Of a stretch of DNA of 10,346 bases, positions 5,349-10,346 are shown in pieces; position 1 is the stretch's first letter; each line of letters starts with the position of its first letter. The notes beneath the pieces were generated by a model. It was not told the origin of the DNA and made no database searches. It saw nothing but the letters and a program-made list of their open reading frames with translations. The DNA lies in assembly GCA_052390495.1 (NCBI GenBank), contig JBQTGW010000049.1, positions 1 to 10,346 on the forward strand, given 5' to 3'. The DNA is from GCA-003244245 sp052390495 (lineage in GTDB: Bacteria; Actinomycetota; Actinomycetes; Mycobacteriales; Pseudonocardiaceae). A program made the translations under genes and the position numbers.

Positions 5349-5797
5349 TCAGGTCGTGAGGCCGAGCCAGGTGGCGTAGCTGGTGAGTTCGGGGTTTGCG
5401 CGGCGGTGCAGGCTGATCAGGGTGGTGGTGTCCCGCACCATGCGGTCCAGGCGAGTGCGCTGGGGTGCGATTCGGCGAGCCTGTTGCAGCGCCCGCAGAC
5501 AGCCATGGCGGTCACCGTGGAGCAGGTGCCCGCGAGCCAGGTCGAGATAGTGCTGACTGCGGCTGGTGCGGGGCATGTCGCGCGGTGGTGCCCAGCCTTC
5601 GGCGGCGGTGAGGGCGGCGGTTCCGTCACCGAGTTGGACGTGGGCGGTTACTTCGTGACGGATGTTGTTGGCCGGGCCGAAGGTCAGGCCGTAGTGCACC
5701 TGGTCGCTGGTGCCGAGTCGGGCGGCGAGTTCGCGGGCGGCGGCCCAGTGTTCGCGGGTCGTGGCGGCGTCCCCGGTTAGGGAGGCCAGGTAGGCCG
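5349..5797 (-). repeat. Direct repeat, left copy (XRE-TPR 3' end)
   Basis: Closely matches 9895-10346 in the same orientation, with one three-base difference in length. The last 70 bases or so (about 5728-5797 against 10277-10346) look nearly identical. The true right-hand end of the match lies beyond the window. Confidence 0.75.
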
Positions 5798-6245
5798 AGG
5801 ACAGGTGCAGGCGGCCGTAGACGGTCAGCGCGGCTGGGGTGGGACGCCGCAACTGGTCCTCCAGTTCGGTACGGGCGGTCTCCAGCAAGCGCAGGCCATG
5901 AGGGTAGTCCCCGGCCTCCTTGAAGGTTTGATTTCTGGTCCAGTACACCAGCCCACCCATCAAGAGATCGCTGGTGTGCTCGGCGGCCAGCGCGAGCTTG
6001 TGCTCTACGGACTCGGCCAGCTCCGCGTACCCGAGGCGATGCAGCAGGTCATGGGTGACGCCATATACCTGGACCAACAGTCCGTAGACCGCTTCCGCAG
6101 TGGACGGGTTCCCTTGGTGGGCGGCCACGGTGAGTTCTTCGACCAGCCCAGGGAGCCGGGCGGCGAGCCTGCGGTAGCTGGCGTTGCGCTCCAGTCGTTC
6201 GATATCAGCCACCTCAGAGGTCAGCTCGCTCAGTGGCCGCGCAGG
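5349..6245 (-). pseudogene. XRE-TPR regulator, C-terminal part only (HTH lost)
   Basis: About 298 codons ending at TGA 5351-5349. Content is the alpha-helical C-terminus of XRE-TPR regulators: LSELTSEVADIERLERNASY, LVEELTVAAHQGN, YGVTHDLLHRLGYAELA, YGRLHLSSAYLASLTGDAA, FGPANNIRHEV, YLDLARGHLLHGDRHG and the ending RANPELTSYATWLGLTT. The HTH, as seen at 1-236, is missing. Upstream of about 6245 the same frame stays open to 6392, but that stretch is the antisense of cassette copy D and not native. The gene was therefore cut about one quarter of the way in and joined to the cassette. The 3' 449 bases are nearly identical to 9895-10346. Confidence 0.75.
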
Positions 6246-6326
6246 CAGATGCTGCGCTGGCGCCGCCAACCTGCACACGCACCGTCCAGGGTCGCCGGGC
6301 GGGTACCTGCCGCTACCGACCGATGA
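6246..6326 (+). pseudogene. Cassette gene 1, copy D: 3' tail only
   Basis: Matches the last 80 bases of gene 1 of copy B (MLRWRRQPAHAPSRVAGRVP then AATDR against LLRWRRQPAHTRSGAAGQAP then AATDR). Everything upstream, including the leader, is gone and replaced by the truncated XRE-TPR gene on the other strand. The stop overlaps gene 2 as ATGA, as in copy B. Confidence 0.65.
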
Positions 6327-6517
6327 GCCCAGTGACCCGCTGGTACGTGGCGTCCCTCGCCGACGGCGAGACGCATCTGGCTGTGCCCACACCGCCAGGG
6401 CAGCTGGTCACCGCACAGTGTGACGGCAGACAGTTCCGGCCACTCGCAGCGCTGCGCGGTACACCGCCCGACCCGGCACAGATCTGCCTGACCTGCCGGC
6501 CGAACCAGAGTCAATGA
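6323..6517 (+). CDS. Cassette gene 2, copy D: 64-aa CxxC protein
   Basis: 64 aa from the ATG at 6323, overlapping the gene 1 tail by ATGA. It begins MSPVTRWYVASLADGETHLA, shares VTAQCDGRQFRPLAALRG and ICLTC with the 63-aa copy B protein, and ends RPNQSQ, lacking the terminal Cys. Most nucleotide differences from copy B are silent, which points to purifying selection. With gene 1 destroyed upstream and no promoter visible, expression is uncertain. The ORF can be extended in frame further 5' to 6233 but that part is antisense to the XRE fragment. Function unknown. Confidence 0.6.
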   Translation: MSPVTRWYVASLADGETHLAVPTPPGQLVTAQCDGRQFRPLAALRGTPPDPAQICLTCRPNQSQ

Positions 6518-6600
6518 ACTCAAGAGGCGAGAGGTGGCGATCGACCTGGGGTACCGCTCCTGAACATGTCAGGATCGATACTTATTCTGGTACCGTTTGA
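6514..6600 (+). CDS. Cassette ORF3, copy D: 28-aa peptide
   Basis: The ATG overlaps the gene 2 stop (ATGA). The product starts MNSRGERWR and ends APEHVRIDTYSGTV, aligned with the end of the 37-aa ORF at 3118-3231. The stop at 6598-6600 lies two bases before the antitoxin ATG, so translation could couple cassette and antitoxin. The same DNA also holds the dyad and a likely promoter, so the frame conservation could be incidental. Confidence 0.35.
   Translation: MNSRGERWRSTWGTAPEHVRIDTYSGTV
6558..6588 (+). promoter_or_regulatory. Toxin-antitoxin promoter with overlapping 17-bp dyad
   Basis: TGAACA (6561-6566), 16-base spacer, TATTCT (6583-6588); each box four of six to consensus. The dyad TCCTGA-ACATG-TCAGGA (6558-6574) covers the -35 box, where antitoxin-mediated autorepression would act. 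The antitoxin ATG at 6603 would then have a leader of only a few bases. Confidence 0.4.
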
Positions 6601-6602
6601 GG

Positions 6603-6890
6603 ATGGCTGATGTGCTGCCCACAAACGAGGCTCGCGCAAGATTGAACCAGATCGCGGCGACGTTCGACCGAGTCGGCGTGGCCGGGGAGCCGATCGCGTT
6701 CGGCTCGCACCGGCGCCCGCAAGCGGTCATCGTGCCGTGGGAGCTGTGGCAGCAGCTCGCCCCAGTGATCGAGGACGTGCTCGACCTGGCCACCGCCCGA
6801 ACTCGGCTCGAGAACGCCGGCCCCCAGCGAATCGACCATTCTGACGTGCTGGCGACCCTTGATGAGGTGCGCGCCGTACCAGGCGGCTGA
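6603..6890 (+). CDS. Phd/YefM-family antitoxin
   Basis: 95 aa. The N-terminal part, LPTNEARARLNQIAATFDRV then EPIAFGSHRRPQAVIVPWEL, is the Phd/YefM fold: the S/T-x-x-R-x-x-L helix, a GEP-I turn, then a beta strand ending in V-x-V-P. The C-terminal part (APVIEDVLDLATARTRLENA and beyond) would be the segment that wraps and inhibits the toxin. The ATG at 6603 is chosen over a TTG six bases upstream because it follows GAGG and fits family starts; the short leader may make the mRNA nearly leaderless. The toxin gene starts eight bases after the stop. The family usually represses its own operon, consistent with the dyad in the promoter. Confidence 0.82.
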   Translation: MADVLPTNEARARLNQIAATFDRVGVAGEPIAFGSHRRPQAVIVPWELWQQLAPVIEDVLDLATARTRLENAGPQRIDHSDVLATLDEVRAVPGG

Positions 6891-6898
6891 CCGGACCG

Positions 6899-7267
6899 TT
6901 GACACGCAACCCATACATGATCACGTGGCTTCCCGTCGCCCCAGCCGATCTTCTGGCGCTCAACGCCGAGGACGGTCAGCTTGCTGACGCTGCCCTGGCC
7001 GCACTTGACGACATTGCTCACCACCGGCAGCGTGGCAAGGTCCTCGGCCAGCGCAACATCTCCGGTGACCTCAGCGGCCTGTACCGGTTGCGGTTCGACG
7101 CACCTGATCAGCGGCCACAGCGGTACCGGATCGTCTATCGGCTTATCCCGGCCGAGCGACCGACCACAGTCGAAGTCGTCGCGCTTGGCCTGCGCGCCGA
7201 CCACGCCATCTACCGGGAGGCAGTTGCTCGCACCGTGCCTGACCCGAGCCCACCAAGCGAGGACTGA
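6899..7267 (+). CDS. RelE/ParE-superfamily toxin
   Basis: 122 aa from the TTG at 6899; an ATG at 6917 is the alternative and would give MITWLPVAPADLLAL, closer to typical RelE starts, but only the TTG has a GGA at usable distance. Family signatures are the N-terminal W-x-x-x-A helix, then GQRNISGDLSGLYRLRFDAP, YRIVYRLIPAER and VEVVALGLRADHAIYREAVA. RelE-type toxins cleave mRNA on the ribosome and are neutralised by the co-encoded antitoxin. The C-terminus is a little longer than usual (VPDPSPPSED). The pair sits between direct repeats and may stabilise the segment against deletion (inference). Confidence 0.82.
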   Translation: MTRNPYMITWLPVAPADLLALNAEDGQLADAALAALDDIAHHRQRGKVLGQRNISGDLSGLYRLRFDAPDQRPQRYRIVYRLIPAERPTTVEVVALGLRADHAIYREAVARTVPDPSPPSED

Positions 7268-7387
7268 CCGGAAAGTCGCAGCCGGGTCCGGCGATACACG
7301 AGTGCCCGCGCTGGCTTCCCGGTCGTGCGTCTTGGGGCTGGCTGGATCACCGTCGAGGATGTGCGGGCATTGGATGACGACGAGTGA
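7268..7387 (+). other. Possible gene remnant downstream of the toxin
   Basis: After the toxin stop the same frame stays open for 39 codons and reads YTSARAGFPVVRLGAGWITV then EDVRALDDDE before TGA at 7385. The FPVVRLG-x-x-W-x-x-x-E-D-V-R pattern resembles the C-terminus of small AlpA/excisionase-type DNA-binding proteins. No start or HTH is visible, so at best this is a 3' fragment. Confidence 0.25.
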
Positions 7388-7428
7388 CGATTCTCTCAGT
7401 GGCACTGTGCTGATCGCGCAGGGCTTGG

Positions 7429-8631
7429 CTAAACGAGTGGAAGTGGCCAGCGTAGCCAGTTCGTGTCACCGTCCAGCGACACGAACTGGATAGTTGGGTT
7501 TGCGACTATGGTGAAACGGTGCGGGCCTGGGTTCCCGAGTCGGACCCACGACTCGTACGCCGTTTCGACGGTATCCCACAGTCGACGAGATCCACCCTGA
7601 ATGACACGGTGCCGACCATCGGTCTCGGGTTCGTTGATCACTTGGGCATGTGAGCCGTCTGCTGTATACATGAGAAGCCCTGGCCGACTGACTTTGTCCA
7701 TCGGATCAAACACCTCAGTGGAACTGATCATGCGAAGCCCGGGAAGTTCGAGCTGGAGCAGCCAGAAGAAGCCGCTGTCATCGAGGACATCGGCGGGAGG
7801 TAACGCGGTGCGGCGCCTGGCAACCTTCCTCGCGCTGATCAGGGTCGAAGACTCTTCATCCCGAAGTGGACTGCTCAGCTCTCGTCGCAGCCACATGAAG
7901 TCGCCACCGGAACGTAGCGCTGGACCGATAACCTCATCGTCGTCTTCCCTGGTCAGCAGGCACAGTACGCCGGGAACGTCACCGCGGAGGTTGATGAGCA
8001 TCGCCCCGCCGGGCGTTAATTGCTCGATCCACGCCAGTGGAATCTCTGGTACTGCGCAGGTCGCAATAATACGATCATAAGGGCCGTGCTCCGGGACACC
8101 GGCCAGGCCATTGCCGGCTACCAGTGTTGGAGAATGGCCGATTTCTTCGAGTCGCTGCGTGGCGGTCTGAACCAGATCTGGATCGATATCGATACTGACT
8201 ACGTTCTCCGCACCGAGCCGGTGCGACAATAACGCGGCGTTGTAGCCTGTGCCGGTACCTATTTCCAGCACACGATGGCCGTCGTGGAGGTCGAGTGCCT
8301 CCAGCATCTCGACCATGAGACTTGGCATCGTGGATGAACTCGTGGGCAAGGCAGCCTGTTCCCCACCGGCAGCCCGTCCCGACGGGAGTGGGCGACGCTG
8401 CACAACAAGCGTCAAGTCTGAGTACACCTCATCCAACCACGTCTCGAGACCCGCCTCTTGCGCAGTCGAGCCAGCCGCCGTCGTGCTGGTGCTGGCGGGA
8501 ACAAACAGGTGGCGCGGCGTCTGCGCCACGGCCACGCGCCACGCCTCGCTACGAAGAATGCCACGCTCGGCAAGACTGTCGGCGAGCGCGCTAGCGCGCT
8601 CGCGCCACGGCGCAGTAGTGGGCGGCTTCAC
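7429..8631 (-). CDS. tgmC: PIMT-like methyltransferase of a graspetide (ATP-grasp RiPP) system
   Basis: 400 aa from the GTG at 8631, which overlaps the ligase stop as GTGA; a longer frame to 8700 is antisense noise. Residues 97-104 (TSSSTMPS) and 121-131 (VLEIGTGTGYN, the SAM-binding motif I) followed by VVSIDIDP and GNGLAGVPEHGPYDRIIAT are typical of protein-L-isoaspartate O-methyltransferase-like enzymes. The long C-terminal half (HAQVINEPE, WVRLGNPGPHRFTI, WLRWPLP) fits the class found beside ATP-grasp peptide maturases. Characterised relatives in graspetide clusters methylate an Asp of the cyclised peptide, leading to an aspartimide or isoaspartate. Here the substrate would be the product of the ligase at 8628-9581. 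The gene has a TTA codon (8019-8017), a 22-bp palindrome near its start and a strong inverted repeat near its end. Confidence 0.85.
   Translation of the reverse strand: MKPPTTAPWRERASALADSLAERGILRSEAWRVAVAQTPRHLFVPASTSTTAAGSTAQEAGLETWLDEVYSDLTLVVQRRPLPSGRAAGGEQAALPTSSSTMPSLMVEMLEALDLHDGHRVLEIGTGTGYNAALLSHRLGAENVVSIDIDPDLVQTATQRLEEIGHSPTLVAGNGLAGVPEHGPYDRIIATCAVPEIPLAWIEQLTPGGAMLINLRGDVPGVLCLLTREDDDEVIGPALRSGGDFMWLRRELSSPLRDEESSTLISARKVARRRTALPPADVLDDSGFFWLLQLELPGLRMISSTEVFDPMDKVSRPGLLMYTADGSHAQVINEPETDGRHRVIQGGSRRLWDTVETAYESWVRLGNPGPHRFTIVANPTIQFVSLDGDTNWLRWPLPLV
7456..7489. terminator. 12-bp perfect inverted repeat, possible convergent terminator
   Basis: CCAGTTCGTGTC (7456-7467) and its exact reverse complement (7478-7489) are separated by ten bases. 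It lies inside the last codons of the methyltransferase gene. On the plus strand it is followed by ATAGTTGGGTTT, a mildly T-rich tail, so it could end transcription coming from the toxin operon. Confidence 0.4.
8582..8603. repeat. 22-bp perfect palindrome at the start of the methyltransferase gene
   Basis: Each 11-base half (GCGAGCGCGCT and its complement) is exact, centred on CTAG, with no spacer. It lies about 28 bases inside the gene, just after the ligase/methyltransferase junction, and encodes ERASALA. Candidate operator or internal hairpin; it may simply reflect Ala/Arg codons. Confidence 0.5.
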
Positions 8632-9581
8632 TCCGTCACCCCAACCAGCAGATCCGCCATCGCAGCCGTGATCGGTAGTCCGGTCTCCGCCTCCAGCCAT
8701 CCGAATTGACCATTAGCATTGCATTCGAGGAAATACCAGCGGTCATCGGTGACTGCGAAATCGAAACCGCCGTACAGTAGGTCGAAGCGCTTCATATAGG
8801 CCCAGATACCGTTCGCCACGTCCACGGGTAGGTCGATCGGTTCGTAACTAAGAGAAGCATAATCAGTCCGCCAGTCCACGTAAGCGTCCGGCGATGCCGC
8901 GTGGATTGCTACTGCGAAGAGACGTTGACCGACTACGGTCACGCGCGCATCGTACCGCTTCGGTACCCATTCCTGGAAGAGGTTCATGGTCAACGATAGA
9001 TCAACGTCATCAAAATCCGCAGCAGAGATTTTACTCGTGAACACCAGTTGCACATCGTCGCCCGTAACAATATTCGCCGCCGAGAGCGGCTTGTAAACGA
9101 TGCCTTCGTCCGCAGTCCGGCAGAAGACGCGCGCTTGATCCGGGTCACTGGTCAGTAACGTACGCGGAGTCGTCAATCCACAGCCCGCCGCGACATATAA
9201 TTGCGTGGGCTTGAACTCCGCATCCGCCACTCTGCCGGGATGGTTGACCCATCATGTAGGCAAAGAGAACAAGAGCCCACCGAATCCTCGCCTCGCCTCG
9301 GCTGCGGCGAATGTCAGAGCACTACCGATGACGTCATCGGGAAAGATGAAGCTGGTGGGACGCCGATAATAGATCGACTTCACCTGGCCCAATGGGATCT
9401 GACCATCCTCGGTCTTCACCCAGCCACGCCAGCCCAACTCGTCTCGCAGCTCGGCGTTGACGGTGACGCGGCGCGGAAAATCTGCTAAGTCAAAGCGGTT
9501 CACGGCTTCGCCCCGCCGCCCAAGCTCGGCGACAACCCGGTCTGCGGTTCGATCGTTATCGCTCGTGAGTACCAGGATCAT
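8628..9581 (-). pseudogene. tgmB: ATP-grasp ligase for a graspetide, interrupted by one in-frame TGA
   Basis: 318-codon frame from the ATG at 9581. Codons 1-109 (MILVLTSDNDRTADRVVAEL ... YYRRPTSFIFPDD ... RGFGGLLFSLPT) are the pre-ATP-grasp domain of MvdD/TgmB-type ligases. Codon 110 is TGA (9254-9252). The same frame continues WVNHPGRVADAEFKPTQL, IVYKPLSA (nucleotide-binding Lys about 164), FQEWVPKRYDARVTVVGQRL, YGGFDFAVTDDRWYFLECNA and NGQFGWLEAETGLPI, the ATP-grasp catalytic part with its Glu/Asn metal ligands. Family members read through this point, so without the TGA it would be a full-length enzyme. Such ligases form ester or amide links between Ser/Thr/Lys and Asp/Glu side chains of a precursor peptide. 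The second half could start at GTG 9230, though no good ribosome site is seen. Options: nonsense mutation, sequencing error, readthrough or a split enzyme. TTA codon at 9200-9198. Confidence 0.8.
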
Positions 9582-9591
9582 TGCAGAAATT

Positions 9592-9699
9592 TCAATCGAT
9601 CTCGCGCTCGACCTGACCCGGCGTGCCGCGGGCCGTCAAGGGAAGCCGATCAGCCGGTCCCATCAAGGGATCAACACCGTACCCGCCGAGTTGCGTCAT
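9592..9699 (-). CDS. Candidate graspetide precursor peptide (35 aa)
   Basis: ATG at 9699-9697 with GAGGA nine bases upstream; 35 codons; stop ten bases before the ligase start, on the same strand. The peptide begins MTQLGGYGVDPLMGPADRLP and ends LTARGTPGQVEREID. Its C-terminal half has two Thr followed by a Glu-x-Glu-x-Asp cluster, a reasonable pattern for side-chain ester links between Thr and acidic residues (inference). It does not resemble the longer actinobacterial TgmA-type precursors I know of, and no other frame in 9592-9894 encodes one. The position is exactly where the precursor gene is expected, which is the main support. Three in-frame stops lie just upstream, so it cannot be extended. 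Confidence 0.45.
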   Translation of the reverse strand: MTQLGGYGVDPLMGPADRLPLTARGTPGQVEREID

Positions 9700-9894
9700 C
9701 TGCGTGCGTCCTCAACCTATCGGTGCGTGCTACCAAGTCGGTAACTGCGATCACGGTAGTTCCCTCATCGGAGGCAACACTACGTGTCCGTCAGAGAACT
9801 CTGAGTGTGAGCAGAGAGCGAGCCTAGAACGTTCACAGTTTATGTACAGACGACAGCCGGTGGCAGGAGGTCGGCGCCCGGTCGGTCGATCCGC
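9700..9894. other. Upstream region of the RiPP operon
   Basis: Gene-free. On the minus strand it should contain the operon promoter, but I see no convincing -35/-10 pair. Notable are the 8-bp palindrome GAACGTTC (9827-9834) and, on the minus strand, a loose direct repeat AACTACCG / AGTTACCG around 9740-9760, both possible regulator sites. It has visibly lower GC than the flanking XRE sequence. Confidence 0.4.
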
Positions 9895-10346
9895 TCAGGT
9901 GATAAGGCCGAGCCAGGTGGCGTAGCCGGTGAGTTCGGGGTTGGCGCGGCGGTGCAGGCTGATCAGGACGGCGACGGTCTCGCGCACCATGGGGTGCAGT
10001 CGAGTCTGCTGCGGGGCTATCCGGCGAGCCTCCTGTAACGCCTGTAGCGAGCCGTCACGGTTGCCGAGCAGCAGATGCGCTCGGGCCACGTGAAGAGAGA
10101 AGATGCCACGCCCGCTGCGGGACATGTTCCGCGGTGGCGCGAAGCCTTCGGCGGCAGCCAGGGCGGCGGCTCCGTCGCCGAGTGCGACGTTTCCCCCTAC
10201 CTCGTGACGGATGTTGTTGGCTGGGCCGAAGATCAGGCCGTAGTGAACTTGGTCGCTGGTGCCGAGTCGGGTGGCGAGTTCGCGGGCGGCGGCCCAGTGT
10301 TCGCGGGTCGTGGCGGCGTCCCCGGTTAGGGAGGCCAGGTAGGCCG
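9895..10346 (-). CDS. XRE-TPR regulator, C-terminal part (runs off right edge)
   Basis: Open on the minus strand from the window edge (first full codon at 10344) to TGA 9897-9895: about 149 codons. It reads AYLASLTGDAATTREHWAAA, GTSDQVHYGLIFGPANNIRH, LGDGAAALAAAEGFAPPRNM, FSLHVARAHLLLGNRDGSLQ and ends RANPELTGYATWLGLIT. This is the same C-terminus as at 5349-6245 and, by family, the continuation of proteins like that at 1-236. Helical TPR-like repeats in such regulators are thought to sense a ligand or peptide. Whether the HTH is present lies beyond the window. Being next to the RiPP operon and reading in the same direction, it cannot be in one operon with it unless transcription passes through the region 9700-9894. 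Confidence 0.75.
   Translation of the reverse strand, partial: AYLASLTGDAATTREHWAAARELATRLGTSDQVHYGLIFGPANNIRHEVGGNVALGDGAAALAAAEGFAPPRNMSRSGRGIFSLHVARAHLLLGNRDGSLQALQEARRIAPQQTRLHPMVRETVAVLISLHRRANPELTGYATWLGLIT
9895..10346 (-). repeat. Direct repeat, right copy (XRE-TPR 3' end)
   Basis: Partner of 5349-5797, same orientation, about 4.5 kb apart. Together they bracket cassette D, the toxin-antitoxin genes and the RiPP operon. Confidence 0.75.

Larger units (their letters stand above)
6246..6580 (+). repeat. Cassette copy D (3' part)
   Basis: Matches copy B from the end of gene 1 through gene 2 and ORF3 to the GTCAGGATCGATA block. It is adjacent to the toxin-antitoxin operon. Confidence 0.7.

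Noticed and set aside
5805..6245. Plus-strand ORF opposite the XRE-TPR fragment
   Set aside because: Shadow of the minus-strand gene; only its last 27 codons are real, as the tail of cassette gene 1.
8632..8700. Longer start (8700) for the methyltransferase
   Set aside because: The extra 23 residues are Gly/Asp-rich, overlap the ligase C-terminus and lack a ribosome site; GTG 8631 gives the usual GTGA overlap.
9252..9254. TGA as a selenocysteine codon
   Set aside because: No SECIS-like hairpin obvious after it, and this ligase family is not known to use selenocysteine; mutation, error or simple readthrough is more likely.
1..10346. CRISPR arrays, tRNA/rRNA genes, transposases or integrases
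   Set aside because: No regularly spaced short repeats, no tRNA-like folds or rRNA sequence, and no recognisable transposase or integrase motifs were seen; repeats here are gene-sized.

Overview
The window reads as high-GC actinomycete DNA. Coding frames have strong G/C bias at third positions, GTG/TTG starts are frequent, stop-start overlaps are common, and several rare TTA leucine codons are present. The gene families (XRE-DUF5753 regulators with DUF6879-like partners, XRE regulators with a TPR-like C-terminus, a graspetide-type RiPP locus) suit a Pseudonocardiaceae- or Streptomyces-like accessory region. Genus is not determinable by eye, and all assignments are from motif recognition without a search.

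Layout. (1) 1-236, minus: N-terminal part of an XRE regulator running off the left edge, divergent from a small-gene cassette (copy A, about 429-1026) that carries frameshifts. (2) 1023-2350, plus: good promoter, chimeric partner protein, XRE-DUF5753 regulator. (3) 2390-3231, plus: intact cassette copy B, namely a structured leader, a 117-aa CxxC protein, a 63-aa CxxC protein and a 37-aa ORF, chained by stop-start overlaps. (4) 3223-4358, minus: second XRE-DUF5753 regulator preceded by a 5'-truncated DUF6879-like gene, whose break point meets a remnant of the cassette (copy C). (5) 4537-5303, plus: probable secreted protein and a small cytosolic protein, overlapping. (6) 5349-6245, minus: C-terminal part of an XRE-TPR regulator lacking its HTH, butted against cassette copy D (6246-6600). 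(7) 6603-7267, plus: Phd/YefM-like antitoxin and RelE-like toxin. (8) 7429-9699, minus: graspetide-like operon with a candidate 35-aa precursor, an ATP-grasp ligase split by an in-frame TGA, and a PIMT-like methyltransferase. (9) 9895-10346, minus: C-terminal part of another XRE-TPR regulator, running off the right edge.

How it fits together. The region is a patchwork of recombining modules. The cassette occurs four times in different states of decay; the XRE-TPR gene is seen as one N-terminal piece and two C-terminal pieces; and the two C-terminal pieces form direct repeats of about 450 bp in the same orientation that bracket cassette D, the toxin-antitoxin pair and the RiPP operon. The most novel material is the cassette (covarying leader hairpin plus two or three tiny coupled genes, two with CxxC pairs) and the RiPP locus, where a single TGA falls at the boundary between the pre-ATP-grasp and ATP-grasp parts of the ligase and a short candidate precursor replaces the usual longer one.
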